From the NCBI RefSeq assembly GCF_040412425.1, contig NC_089762.1, positions 21,201,147-21,265,146 on the forward strand: a stretch of 64,000 bases of DNA, written 5' to 3'. Numbering within the stretch: position 1 is the first letter of the stretch; every line of letters starts with the position of its first letter. Below are positions 47,041-58,639 of this stretch, in pieces. The notes beneath the pieces were generated by a model. It was not told the origin of the DNA. It saw only the letters and a program-made list of their open reading frames with translations, and made no database searches. The DNA is from Macrobrachium rosenbergii (lineage: Eukaryota > Arthropoda > Malacostraca > Decapoda > Palaemonidae). Made by a program: the position numbers and the translations under genes.

Positions 47041-47388
47041 GTGTGTACTATATGTAGTAGGATTTTTATACTATACCATAATAAGATATCCTGTAGGTTA
47101 TGATTATGTTTTGCATCCATTAGGATCTTGACATGTCGTAAGACACAGAATCATTAGATTTCATAATTGTCACAAGCCCTGCAAACTTTTCATTATCCAG
47201 CCAATATCCAGTTGCGCTTTGAATCATCATGTATTATTCCTGTATTTCTTTCTCAACACCACCTGAAACGTTGTACCATTCTTTCTTTCAGCCAAGTGAT
47301 AGGTAAATTATAAATTTATGATGCTAAAGGCGAGCTCTCATAGATGTATTTTGACTTTATATTGATTTTGATAAATGAGTCCCTGGAG

Positions 47389-48083
47389 CCAAGAAGTTGG
47401 CATATGAATGTCAGTGAGTTGAAGGTGATTCATTTCGGGCTACAGTACTTGGCGTCAGAAGTTTGCAACAAGACAGTGGCAGTCCACTCAGAGAACACCA
47501 CTGCCCTGTCTTATATCAAGAAACAAGGAGGGACTCACTCTTTCCTCTGGGCAGACCAGAACCAGACCAAGATACTTATGCATTTTATTCAATGGAAACT
47601 AAATGTGTTAGCAGACAAACTGAGCCGTCAAAGACAGGTCCTTCCCACAGAGTGGGCCCTGGATCCACTAGTCTGCTTAGACCTATTGAAACTGTGGGGA
47701 AAGCCATTCCTGGACCTCTTCATCACCTCCAGGAATTATATTATGTTGTTCTGTTCTCTAGTCCTGGGCCTTCTGGCATGGGCGACAGACTATATGCTAC
47801 AGGACTCGTCAAACAAGGACCTATATGCATTCCTACCAATCAGCATGGTGAGAGAAGTTCTAAACAAATTTCGGTCCCACCAAGATATAACGATGACTTT
47901 AGTAGTCCATTTTGGCCTCTGAAGGAGTGGTTCCTGGATCTCCTCAGACTACTGGTGGACTTTCCGAGGCTACTTCCTCAAAAGCCAAATCTACCTAGAC
48001 AGCCTCACTTCAGACACTGCCTTCGAGGATTATCCACTCTGGCCCTGACAGGATACAGACTGTCAGAAAGCTCATTAGAGTGA
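47389..48083 (+). pseudogene. DIRS RNase H and methyltransferase-like tail, copy F
   Basis: Reads MNVSELKVIHFGLQYLAS (Glu box), VAVHSENTTALSYIKKQGG, where the family Asp is Glu (HSEN instead of HSDN), then LNVLADKLSRQ. After that come PFLDLFITSRNY, LAWATDYMLQDSSNKDLYA and FLPISMVREVLNKF, with FLPI in place of FPPF. The frame changes near 47915, followed by EWFLDLLRLLVDFPRLLPQ. It is decayed. Confidence 0.8.
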
Positions 48084-49075
48084 GAGGATTTTCAAAAGCA
48101 GCTGCAGAGCAGAAGCTATTGCTAGGTGTAGACGTCAATCTTCTAGCAAAGTCTACCAAGCCAAGGGGACAGTCTTCTACGTATGGTGTAGAAGACATAA
48201 CACCTTGTCTTCTCAGATGTCTATAGCAGAGATAGCAGACTTTCTGCTGTACATTTGGTCCTCTAGAGGTTTGTCTTCCTCTACCATCAGAGGTTACAGG
48301 GCCATGATGGGCTCCGTTTTTCACCACGGGTATAAATCTGTTCCGTAAACCAGGATCTGTCCAATCTCATTAAATCATTCGAAACATCCAAACAGAAGCA
48401 GGTAGAAGTGGCCTCTTGGAACCTTTATGTAGTCCTGAAATGGCTCTCTGGTCCTCCTTTTGAGCCCCTTGGTTCAACGACGTTAGGGACCTTACCACCT
48501 TACCAGAATGACCCTCTTTCTTATGGCTTTAACAACTGCTAAGCAGGTCACTGAGATTCATGCCATTGACAGAAGGATTGGATTCGCTCAAGGGGGCGCT
48601 GTATGTTCTTTTACCCTCGATTTCATGGCCAAGAAAGAGACCCTGTCCAAGCCCTGGCCTCATTCTTTTACCATTAAGAACTTAATGGAGATCCTGGGCC
48701 CAGAAGAGGAAGAGAGAGCTCTTGGCCCTGTGAGAGCATTATTACTTGCATAGGACCGAGACAATCAGAGGACCTGCTAGAAACCTACGGTGCTATGTTA
48801 AAAATCCTTCCCGACCCCTTTCTAAGAATGCCTTGTCATTTTTTCTAAGGGACCTTATTACCGAAGCGCACTTCCAGATTCGAGAGGATGTTTTGCTTTC
48901 AGTTAAGGTTAAAGCTCATGAGGTCAGAGCGGTCGCTACCTCGTTAGCTTTTTAACATAATCTGTCTCTCTCTTCCATTTTACAATTAACATTTTGGAGG
49001 TGCAAGTGTATGAAAATTGCATTAACATGGATCTGTTGTCAGTGGCTGGCATGGTCTTGGGGGAAGAAGCGTAGG
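48020..49075 (+). pseudogene. DIRS tyrosine recombinase, copy F
   Basis: Fragments in several frames: the N-terminal part near 48120-48310 (ADFLLYIWSSRGLSSSTIRG read across frames), then TLFLMALTTAKQVTEIHAID (the catalytic Arg is replaced by Gln) at 48508-48753, and LSKNALSFFLRDLITEAHFQ, VKAHEVRAVATSLAF and a stop at 48746-48955. The Tyr box is deleted (TFWRCKCMKI-like joint). It is inactive. Confidence 0.75.
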
Positions 49076-49078
49076 AAG

Positions 49079-49210
49079 CAACACTAGCACATTTACACTT
49101 TGTAGACGGTACAGGTAAAATTAGATCAGTTTAAACTACCTACTGTACAAGTAAAGACATACAGAGAAATAATAAGTAGTAAAAATGTTTGAGCGCTAAC
49201 TGTGAACGAG

Positions 49211-49271
<61 letters not shown>

Positions 49272-49305
49272 TGTCCTTACTTAAGAGAGTGAAATTATTT
49301 ATCAA

Positions 49306-49336
<31 letters not shown>

Positions 49337-50447
49337 GGATTGTCCTTATTGAAATATCAAGTTAAAATATTTATGAATTATTATGGAGACAGACAGAATA
49401 ACAAGAGAGAGTGAGTTATATTACATTAGATATCAAAAGATGGAAATTCAGTATTAAACTAACTTTCAAATGAAATTAAAGTTACTGTAATTTCGTTTAA
49501 AAGTTAGCTTAATACATTACCTTAAAAAAAGAAATAAATGGTTGACGTAAAAATATTGGAGAGTGTGAAGATTAGTATCCTATTTCTCTCTCCTCCCATT
49601 CCACAAACTATTTGTAGAAGTCTTCTCAACTTCGTTTTTAAAAACTTTTTCTGTCTCTTTCTCTTTGTTCTGAAATGCTCTATGTCTCTATGTTTTAGAA
49701 TGGCGCATTTACAGTTTATAAACGGTACAGGTAAAATTAGATAAATTTAAAATTATCTACTGTACAGTTAAAGATGTACAGAGAAACAGTTAATACGTAG
49801 GTTGCGCAAACTACGAACAAAGAGAGAGAGAGGGATAACACTTGTCCTTACATAAGAGAAATTTTTTTTTCAATTACTACAGACACATAGAGAGAGAGAG
49901 AGAATTACAATAACCTTTGATCCCCAAATCAGCAACACTCCCCCCCTCTTGTCATGTTAAATCAGCATTTCTGACAGCTTTTTGCCTTCAAGCTTCTTAC
50001 AGAAGATGGGGAAAAGTTATTTGTTTAATATCACATACGAATTTTGTAATTACAGTTATATTATTTTATCATTATATTATTATTATTTAATCTTGTTAAT
50101 ACTGTATTTGAAAATTAGTACTTATTATTAGGTAAAAAATTTATCATACAAAGCAAATAAACATATACATGTACCATAAAGATTCTCTCATCTCAGTGAA
50201 AGAAAGAGAGAGAGAGAGAAATTATTATTTTTATTATTTAATGTTATTTAATTTACACATAAAAGCTTGAAAACTTATAAATTACATAAGAAATTAATCT
50301 TAAACACTTTTGCAGGGTTTCTCAGTATTCACAAATGCTTGCGTGTCTGTGAAAAACTTGTGTATGACAATTAGTTAGGTTCCAATGAAAAGTTCGCGTG
50401 TCTGTGAATTAGCGCAACTTGAATCGCTCACGTTCCGGGTATTACCG
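49079..50447. mobile_element. TA-target element, family M3, truncated copy
   Basis: It matches 9878-11241 from CAACACTAGC onward, including the (GA)n tracts, the GTTAGCTTAATACATTACC phrase (49503) and the right end GGTATTACCG before TA at 50448-50449. The left part is missing, and the copy abuts DIRS F with no intervening sequence. Confidence 0.65.
49209..49267. repeat. (GA)n microsatellite
   Basis: GA tract with one interruption inside the truncated M3 element. Confidence 0.9.
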
Positions 50448-50731
50448 TACAGCATTTAAAAAATTTGTGTTCTCTTACTAATATTGATACAGCATTTCTT
50501 TTTCTTACTTGTAGTTTTGTTGTGGAATTATATGTTGAAATTTAGTTTGACAATAATTAAAGGCTACCTATTGTGTAGTCTACTCTAGAAACAATCTCTG
50601 TTGTTACCTGAAATGAATTATTATTAATTTAGTTTGGTATTTTGCCAAAATACTAATTTTGTGTATCATGAATTTTTCATGTATGTTATTTTCATAAAAT
50701 GATTACCTTGATCAAGTCTTCCTTTTATCAG

Positions 50732-50866
50732 GAACAGGGGGCCCAGTTGTAGCATATGATGATTTGTCAAAGGAAAAAAGATTGCCATCAGAAGAAGGAA
50801 AATCAGAAGCTGAGATTCTGCTTGATTCATCTTCAAAGGATAGGAAGGAAGCCCAGGAGGAGTGTG
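50732..50866 (+). CDS. Host gene exon 7 of 7 seen
   Basis: A 135-base exon with a CCTTTTATCAG acceptor and a GGTAAGAG donor, phase 1-1. It encodes TGGPVVAYDDLSKEKRLPSE, EGKSEAEILLDSSSKDRKEA and QEECG. It is charged, with one short hydrophobic EILLD stretch. The donor after it shows the gene continues, but no further exon was recognised to the right. Confidence 0.7.
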
Positions 50867-51603
50867 GTAAGAGATAATGTTCATTTGATATATTTAGAGC
50901 ATGTTATCTTACCTAAGTATGGTTGAATTGATGCTCAGCATCATTTTAATTTTTTTTGTATGTATGGGTATACAAACCTCCACCTTTCATAAATGAGTTA
51001 TCCAGCATATTGTGTGTCAGCTGTGTGCTATTGACCAAAGACATAAAAAAAAACTACCACAGCTAGATCTATGGCATCTTTCCTGACCCCTGTCAACCTG
51101 TCTCAGCCATTGTTTCATTTTGCATATTTATAGTTGGAACTGATGCTGTGCTTTGGAAATCTATCATCTTCTACTCTGTTCCCCTGGGTAGCCTGGTCTG
51201 TTCCTTAGAGTAGTTATTTTCAGTGATTGTTGTTCATCTATGGCATCGTCAGAACTGAGCCAAGGCAACACAGCAGGCAGGGTGAGTGCTTCCCCTTGAG
51301 GCAGAGCACTCAATACAGCAGGAGTCAGAGCTCATCCTAACTGGAGAAGAGACTCTTGGACCCGGAGGAACATGCTCAGATTGAGTAACTTGAGGCTTTT
51401 TGTGGTGGGGGGATGAATCTTACCTATTATTAAAGTTAGCCATATACCCCGCACCGATAGGCAAGTCGGCATTCAAACAAGAAGAAGAAAACGGCTTGGC
51501 TGACCCGAACACTGTCTGGTTCACCTGTTCTCCGCCAGGTGTGTTTGAATGTTTTGGCTCTTGTCAGAATTCTTGCTGCCATTGGATATAGATTGATTGT
51601 TGG
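50867..51603. other. Host intron sequence
   Basis: No exon or repeat recognised. It has a moderately higher GC content than other introns. Confidence 0.45.
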
Positions 51604-51605
51604 TA

Positions 51606-51960
51606 GAGTGAACCCCCTGTATTCGCAGGGGATGTGTCCTACACACCCCTGTGAATAGGTCAAATCTGCGAATGCTTAAAAACCCCTCTAAAAAACACTT
51701 AGAACTGCCCATTTTGATAGCTTAAACCAAGAAAAACCCTGTAAAAATGCTTATACCTGAGTATTTTAATAGTTTTATCACAAAAAGTGCATTTATTCAT
51801 GAAAATTATATGAAAATACAGTAATTAGTGAATATTTCTCAGTGAAAAATGCAGTGAATGGGCGAATTTTCCCCAAATGATGGCTAGATATGTTCCACAG
51901 AGAAACCCGCGAATGCGTGAGTCCGCGAACCATGAGAATGCGAATTCGGGGGGTTTACTG
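51606..51960. mobile_element. Short TA-target MITE, family M1, copy 3
   Basis: 355 bp between TA dinucleotides (51604-51605 and 51961-51962), with ends GAGTGAACCCCCTGTATTCG and (right side) GGGGGGTTTACTG. It is very similar inside to 37135-37478, for example ATTTATTCATGAAAATTATA. Confidence 0.75.
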
Positions 51961-52129
51961 TATTCTTGATTTTTGGCTTTTGGCTCCTGATCATGGTACT
52001 GTAATTTTAATCTTCCTAGGATGTCTTCCATCAAAAGCAAAACAAATAACATCAGGTTATGCAGGAATTATTAGTATGTAAGTAGGATACCGAAATTTCA
52101 GGTAGATCAACATACTGTTTATATTGGCT

Positions 52130-52470
52130 GCAGGGGTGCAGAGTGTGGCCTAGACATCAGATGTGAGGAATGTAAGGATTGGTTGAAGGACCTTATGCTT
52201 AAAAGTGTCAGATATAGGAAAAGAAGAGAAGCAGATAGAATGTAGAAGCAGTTAGTTGGGTCAGGTGATAAACCTGTCATTTCTTCCCTTCCTAGCAACC
52301 CTTTGTTTGTTCTCAGCCCTACTCATTCTATTGCTAGGCCTAGGAATATAGCTTGTACTGAGACTTCCTCGTTAGCTCTGCCTTTCACTCGCCTTTTGGT
52401 TCAGGAAGAGGGTATTGAGAAACTAGAACAGGATGTAAACGTTATTTTAGAATCTGTTAAATGTTTGAAT
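52130..52470 (+). pseudogene. DIRS gag N-terminal remnant, copy G
   Basis: It contains ECGLDIRCEECKDWLKDLML, where RCEECKDW corresponds to LTCEECxxW of copies C and D, followed by a charged helix (VRYRKRREADRM) and a stop. The rest is Ser/Thr-rich. Confidence 0.6.
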
Positions 52471-52971
52471 TTTTGATAGGGAACCGTTCCGAGTCCCCCC
52501 ATAGTGTGTGATCATTTTTGCATTCCCCTAGTAGAGGTAAGGTGTTGGTGCCCTTGCCCGTACATGCCCAAGCCTAGGACTGCCCTGTGACAGGTGGAAC
52601 AGTCCGCTGCCAGGGAACCTGGTCAGTTCTCAGGGCAATGGGGTTCTGTGCTCTCCGATTCCTACCTCTCCTTTTTCACGGTCTGAATCACTTTTGTAAG
52701 CGTAAATCATCTCTGTATTTCGACGTCGCCGTCATCGGTAACTAATAATATAGTTGCTAGAACCAATAGGAGTAAGGATGTAGGTATACACATTGTTATT
52801 AATGATGTGCCTATAGCAAGTTGTTCTTCCTCTGTTTTGTTGACTCAATCAGTTGTTAAACCTATTTCATCTGCATCCATGTCTCATTCTAAATCTTTTA
52901 CTGCTATTCCTGTCTCCTCGAAATGCACCGAAATGCACCTGTTCGTTTATTACATGCTGTTTCCTTGGTAA

Positions 52972-53560
52972 TTGGAAAGTCTCCTTACGACACTGTTAAG
53001 GTTTCTCTTTCCCCTCCTACTATGGTTACAGAGTCTACTGCCCTTAAAGAAGCTTCCAGCAAGACAATGGCTGTCTCTGTTGGGACACATGACATCTCTG
53101 GGAAAATTTGTCAGGTTAGCAAGGCTCAGGATGCAGCCAATTCAGGTCTATTTGAGAGAACTGGGGACAGGGTCATCCCTAGAGGTAATGAACCCAGACC
53201 TCACTTTGTTTTCATATGCTTCAATGACAGGCTGGAGAGCATGCCTAGGAGGCCTTCAGATGTCTGGGATATGGTCTCCACGAGAGATGGAATTGCACAT
53301 AAACAATTATATGCAGTTGGAATTGCACATAAACAATCTAGAACTGTTGGCTGTATGGAAGTCCCTCCTTCAGTGCGAACACCTAGCCAGAGGAATAGTA
53401 ATAGCAGTGTTTTCAGACAGTACCACCTCGTTGGCATAAATCAGAAACCAAGGCAGCACGAGATTGAAGTCAGTGTTTCTGATAGCGGAGAAGTTGCTTT
53501 TGTGGGCAGAAGCCAGGAACATAGTTTTGGTTCCACAGTTCATTCCAGGGAAACGCAATG
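52972..53560 (+). pseudogene. DIRS RT connection and RNase H, copy G
   Basis: The frame 52972-53439 gives ARQWLSLLGHMTSLGKFVRL (connection), then LTLFSYASMTGWRACLGG, where the first catalytic Asp (SDAS) is Tyr. LELHINNLELLAVWKSL and VFSDSTTSLA follow. A 25-base piece is tandemly duplicated near 53292-53340 (GAATTGCACATAAACAA twice). Past 53440 the frame shifts. It is inactive. Confidence 0.75.
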
Positions 53561-54014
53561 TTTTGGCAGATCACTGGAGCAGGAAATGACAATTCCTACC
53601 CACAGAAGGGTCGTTACATCCGCAAGCCTGCCAGTTGCTGTGGAGTCTGTGGTACTCGTGACGTCATTGAACAAGAAACTTCCAGTGTATTGTTCTCCAT
53701 TCCAGGACCCTCAGGGTTGGGCAGTAGATGCATTTCTTCAAGATTGGTCCAACCTAGATGCTTGTGCTTTTCCCCCTTTTGCAGTAATAAGGAAAGTGCT
53801 GAACAAGTTTTGGGAATCAAACCATTGCAGAATGACTCTAGTAGCACCATGGTGGCCTTCTAGCTCTTTCAGTGGCTCTCCCTCATATTCTTCCTTTACG
53901 GAAGGATCTACTCAGACAACCGAGTTCCATGCAGTTCCACCAAAGCCTCCACATGCTTCACTTAATCACTTGCAGACTCTTGACCGTCTCCTCCAAGCAG
54001 GAGGGGTTTTCTAA
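53560..54014 (+). pseudogene. DIRS methyltransferase-like tail, copy G
   Basis: The frame with LNKKLPVYCSPFQDPQGWAV, DAFLQDWSNLDACAFPPFAV and IRKVLNKFWESNHCRMTLVA keeps the FPPF box and the W-x-x-x-D-x-x-A core seen in copies A and C. Confidence 0.75.
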
Positions 54015-54039
54015 AGTATCTCAAAAATCTATCAATCTA

Positions 54040-54930
54040 TCCTGAAATCAAGATGAGCAGCAACCTTGGCCTTGTATCAGAGGCAGTGGTTTGTGTACTG
54101 CTCCTGGTGTCATTCTAGAGGGATTTCCAGCACCCTTACCTCTATAGACAACTTCATCAAGTTCTTTCGATATCTTTGATATAGTAAGAATCTTTTCGTA
54201 GCTGTTGTTTGAGGATAAGGTCCATGCTTTCCTCATTTCTGCGTCATGTGCGATTGGATATTTTGAACAATCCAGACCTTAAGGTGTTGAGATTATTTGA
54301 GATAAAAGTCCCCAGAGTTCAGTATCAGTCTCTTTTATGGAACTTGGAAGTAGTTTTAGCATTTTTATCTAGTGAAAGCAAAAAGAGCAAGTTACAAGCC
54401 TTCTCCAGTACGGTAGGCTCTTGTAAAGGAGATGCCATTTTATCATTTGTATCTTTGTTCAGAGCTAAGAATGATGTAAAGGCTAAGCTACTACTAAGAA
54501 CCGTAAGGATTCCAAATTTAACCTCTTTGGCGGGGAATGAAGAAGAGGCTTTGCTCTGTCATGTTAGAGCAGTTAAAAAATTTATTTAGATAGGTCAAAG
54601 CCTGTTAAGTTAGTGGCAGAGTTAACCATTTATTTTGTGGGTTAGAAAACCTAACATTCCGTTATCCAAGAATGCGGTGTCATTTTTGTTAAGCATTTAA
54701 TAAGATTAGCACATGAAAAACTAAATCCAGATCTCTTACCTTTATTGAAGGTAAATATCCATGGCGTAAGAGTGGTTGCTATGTCTTTTAGTTTTTTGAA
54801 GAATTTCTCTCTTGAGGACGTAATTAATGCGCCACAGTGGAAGTGCAGCTCAGTTTTTGCTGCTCATTATCTTAAAGATGTAGAAATTGCATTTGAAAAT
54901 TGTAAAGCTTTAGCCCTCTAGTAGTAGCAG
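54040..54930 (+). pseudogene. DIRS tyrosine recombinase, copy G
   Basis: Readable pieces are IRSMLSSFLRHVRLDILNNP and LLWNLEVVLAFLSSESKKSK (54209-54589), FRAKNDVKAKLLLRTVRIPN, ALLCHVRAVKKFI and a stop. Further on, about 54755-54900, come VNIHGVRVVAMSFSFLKNFS (the HGVR box) and FAAHYLKDVEIAFENC (the Tyr box). The catalytic Arg segment is lost. It is inactive. Confidence 0.7.
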
Positions 54931-55043
54931 GTAAAGTCTTTTCCTGAACTGAAAGAAAGAGCAATCTTAAATTGAAATCATATTAAAATAATATAAGAGT
55001 GTTTCAGGATGATAGTATAAGCATTTTTAGAGGGTACATTTAA

Positions 55044-57063
55044 CCCTTAAACGCCTACTGGACGTATCATACGTCGACTAAAATTGTCTGTTGGGTGCCA
55101 AGTGGACATACCGTACGTCGACTACAAAAAATGTCAACCTTCGGTCAAATTTGACTCTACCGAAATGGGCGAAAAACACAATTGTAAGCTAAAACTCTTA
55201 CATTATAGTAATATTCAATCATGTACCTTCATTTTGCAACAAATTGGAAGTCTGTAGCACCATATTTCGATTTATGGTGAATTTTTGAAAAAACTTTCCT
55301 TACGCCCATGTGGTAACTCGGCCGAAAATTTCAGAAATTCTTTCGTCATTTTGTCGTAATTTTTGCACTGTTTTTATATTAATAAAGTTTTATATATAAA
55401 AATGTGTGCAATTTCATGTAAAATACAGCAAAATACAACCATAGTTGTAGCTTTTATCAGAAAATTTTTTCAGAAATTCTTTCGTCAATTTTGTCTTAAT
55501 TTTTGCAATATTCAATTTTATATTAGCTGTTACATAAAGTTTTATATATAAAAATGTGTGTGCAGAAATTCTTTCATCGTAATGTTTGCAAAATACAGCA
55601 AAATACAATATATGGAAATGTGTGCAATTTCATGTAGAATACAACAGAAAATAACTCATGGTTTTAGCTTTTATCAGTTTTGAAATATTTTCATATAAAT
55701 CACGATAACTGCCAAAATTTCAAGCTTTGGTCAACTTTAACTCGACCGAAATGGTAAAAAAACGCAATTATAAGCTAAAACTCTTACATTCTAGTAATAT
55801 TCAATCATGTACCTTCATTTTGCAACAAACTGGAAGTCTCTAGCACAATATTTCGATTTATGGTGAATTTCTGAAAAAAAAAATTTTTTCCTTACGTCTG
55901 CACACGGTAACTCAGCCAAACATCTCGGAAATTCTTTCGTCACGTTGTCGTAATGTTTGCATCGTTTTACATTAGTCATTACATAAACTTTTATGTATGA
56001 AAATGTGCGCAATTTCATGTAGAATACAACAGAAAATAGCTCATGGTTGTAGCTTTTATCAGTTTTGAAATATTTTCACATAACCCTTGATAACTGCCAA
56101 AATTTCAACCTTTGGTCAACTTTAACTCAGCTGAAATGGCCGAAAAATGCAATTGTAAGCTAAAACTCTTACATTCTAGTAATATTCAATCATTTACCTT
56201 CATTTTGCAATAAATTGGAAGTCTCTAGCACAATATTTCGATTTATGGTGAATTTTTGAAAAAACATTTTCCTTACGTATCTGCACGGTAACTCGGCGAA
56301 CATCTCAGAAATTCTTTTCGTCACGTTGTCGTAATGTTTGCACCATTTTATATTAGTCATTACATAAACTTTTATATATGAAAAGCAATTTCATAGAATA
56401 CAACAGAAAATAACTCATGGTTGTAGCTTTTATCAGTTTTGAAATATTTTCATATAAATCACAATAAATAGAAAAATTCGACTTTTCGGTCAACTTTAAC
56501 GCGACCGAAATGGTCGAAAACTGCAATTGTAAGCTAAAACACTTACAGTTTAGTAATATTCAGTCAATTAGCTTCATTTTTCAACAAACGGGAAGTCTCT
56601 AGCACAATATTTCGATTTATGGTGAATTTTTGAAAAAAACATTTTTTTACGTCCGTCGTTGTTACTTAATTCATGCATCATTTTGTGATAATATTTTCTC
56701 TGTGTTGCTTTGATCGTTTTAAAATTTTTATATACCAAAATCATCGCAATTTAGTGTACAATACAAAGAAAAAAATAACCCGTTAGCTTTAACGTTTTGC
56801 TCACAGCGCGATTTGTATAAAATTATATATGAAAAATTTTTTTTGCGCTGTCATATATTTCAATATTCAATATGATGATATTTTTTTAATTTCTGATGGT
56901 TGCATACTAAACTTCAGGCAATGACAAAAAGGAGCCAAAATGAACTCTTAATCTTGAAAACTAAAGCGTGCTGTGATTTAAAAAAATTTTTTCCGCAAGG
57001 CTAACTCCCAAAACATTTGCATACGGGAGACGTTTTTGTAAATAGAGGCTCGGCGTTTAAGGG
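55044..57063. mobile_element. piggyBac-like non-autonomous element, expanded version
   Basis: TTAA at 55040-55043 and 57064-57067 flanks ends CCCTTAAACGCC and GGCGTTTAAGGG. It is twice the length of the copy at 17704-18738. The interior module with TTCATTTTGCAACAAATTGG, TCTCTAGCACAATATTTCGA and GATTTATGGTGAATTT is present about four times (near 55230, 55815, 56195 and 56570) instead of two. No transposase frame. Confidence 0.8.
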
Positions 57064-57067
57064 TTAA

Positions 57068-57142
57068 TAATAAAATAATGATTTACAGTACTAATTTTCA
57101 GATATTAATATAAAGTTTAATAGATTAAATAATGAAAATAAT

Positions 57143-57241
<99 letters not shown>

Positions 57242-57560
57242 TTAGATGAATTTTTCCGACATGTAGTATGTACATATGTTTCTTTTGTATGATAAATAAA
57301 TGATTTACTTAATAAGTACTAATTTTCAAATAAGATTAAATAATAAATAATGATAATATATACAGAATAATATTTTCCATGCATCTGTGTAGTAAATTAT
57401 TTTACATTTTACACAAGTAGCAATTCCCATTCTTTTTATACTTGGCTTGAAAAAGGAGGGGGGAGGGTAAGTGTCAGTTTACTTGACAGTTTGACTTGCA
57501 GTATTGGCCGGAGGGGAAGAAGTGTTGCTCTCAGAAGCTCATGGATTTCAATCTTGAATA
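57068..57560. other. AT-rich sequence with (CT)n tract
   Basis: It includes (CT)n at 57146-57238 and otherwise nothing recognised. Confidence 0.6.
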
Positions 57561-57571
57561 TTGTATGGAGT

Positions 57572-57574
<3 letters not shown>

Positions 57575-57640
<66 letters not shown>

Positions 57641-57697
57641 AAGGGTAGAATGTGAGAAATGGGTAGATAGACAGATGAATAGGTACTTAGTTCAGCC

Positions 57698-57789
<92 letters not shown>

Positions 57790-57845
57790 GAGGGTAGAAT
57801 GTGAGAAATGGGTAGATAGACAGATGAATAGGTACTTAGTTCAGC

Positions 57846-57899
<54 letters not shown>

Positions 57900-57956
57900 A
57901 AGGGTAGAATGTGAGAAATGGGTAGATAGACAGATGAATAGGTAGTTTAGTTCAGC

Positions 57957-58050
<94 letters not shown>

Positions 58051-58103
58051 AAGGGTAGAATGAGAAATGGGTAGATAGACAGATGAATAGGTACTTAGTT
58101 CAG

Positions 58104-58140
<37 letters not shown>
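57575..58140. repeat. Compound (CT)n minisatellite array 2
   Basis: Five (CT)n blocks (57575-57636, 57705-57784, 57847-57894, 57960-58045, 58108-58140) are separated by four nearly identical spacers of about 62 bases. Each spacer contains AAAGGGTAGAATGTGAG and GATAGACAGATGAATAGGTA. The spacer identity is much higher than in the array at 15.8 kb, so this array is younger. Confidence 0.9.
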
Positions 58141-58141
<1 letters not shown>

Positions 58142-58225
58142 GAAAAGATAATGTTCGTGTGTGTGTTCATAGTGTTTCAAAAATTTGTAGTAAAGGTAAT
58201 GCATCTTTGGAAGACAAAAAACAAA

Positions 58226-58229
<4 letters not shown>

Positions 58230-58291
<62 letters not shown>
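58230..58291. repeat. (CT)n microsatellite
   Basis: Pure CT dinucleotides, not followed by the minisatellite spacer. Confidence 0.9.
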
Positions 58292-58293
<2 letters not shown>

Positions 58294-58639
58294 CCCCAGC
58301 CAGCCTTGTTGAATATAAGTTTTGGCTGGAAGGGTTAGAAGTAAGTATGTATGTATTTTTAAGGGTACTAATGTTTAAGATGACCTTGAAGTGATATTAA
58401 TAAAAGATTAATACAGTAATATGATAATAATTTAAGGTATATTTGATGTAGTATGAGACATTAAGTATACATTTGGTATGTGAACTTTGAAGATAGGCAG
58501 TTATAACCTTTTTTAGAAGAAGGGCAGCAAGTATTCATGGATTTTAACTATTCGGGTGGTGGGAGGGGCATATGTATAAGAACCCCCTCGTTTGAGACCA
58601 GGCAACAAGTGGCTACATCTTCCTCTCTTTGGTTCATGG

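Larger units (their letters stand above)
47380..49078 (+). mobile_element. DIRS-type retrotransposon copy F (truncated at both ends)
   Basis: It starts inside RNase H and stops just after the recombinase C-terminus (GEEA-type ending, stop, then GGAAG). There the sequence switches directly to family M3. No terminal repeats are present. Confidence 0.8.
52090..54960 (+). mobile_element. DIRS-type retrotransposon copy G (very decayed, lineage apart)
   Basis: The order gag, RNase H, methyltransferase-like tail, recombinase is kept, but RT is deleted and no terminal repeats were recognised. Sequence similarity to copies A-F is clearly lower than among them, so this is another, older lineage. Confidence 0.7.
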
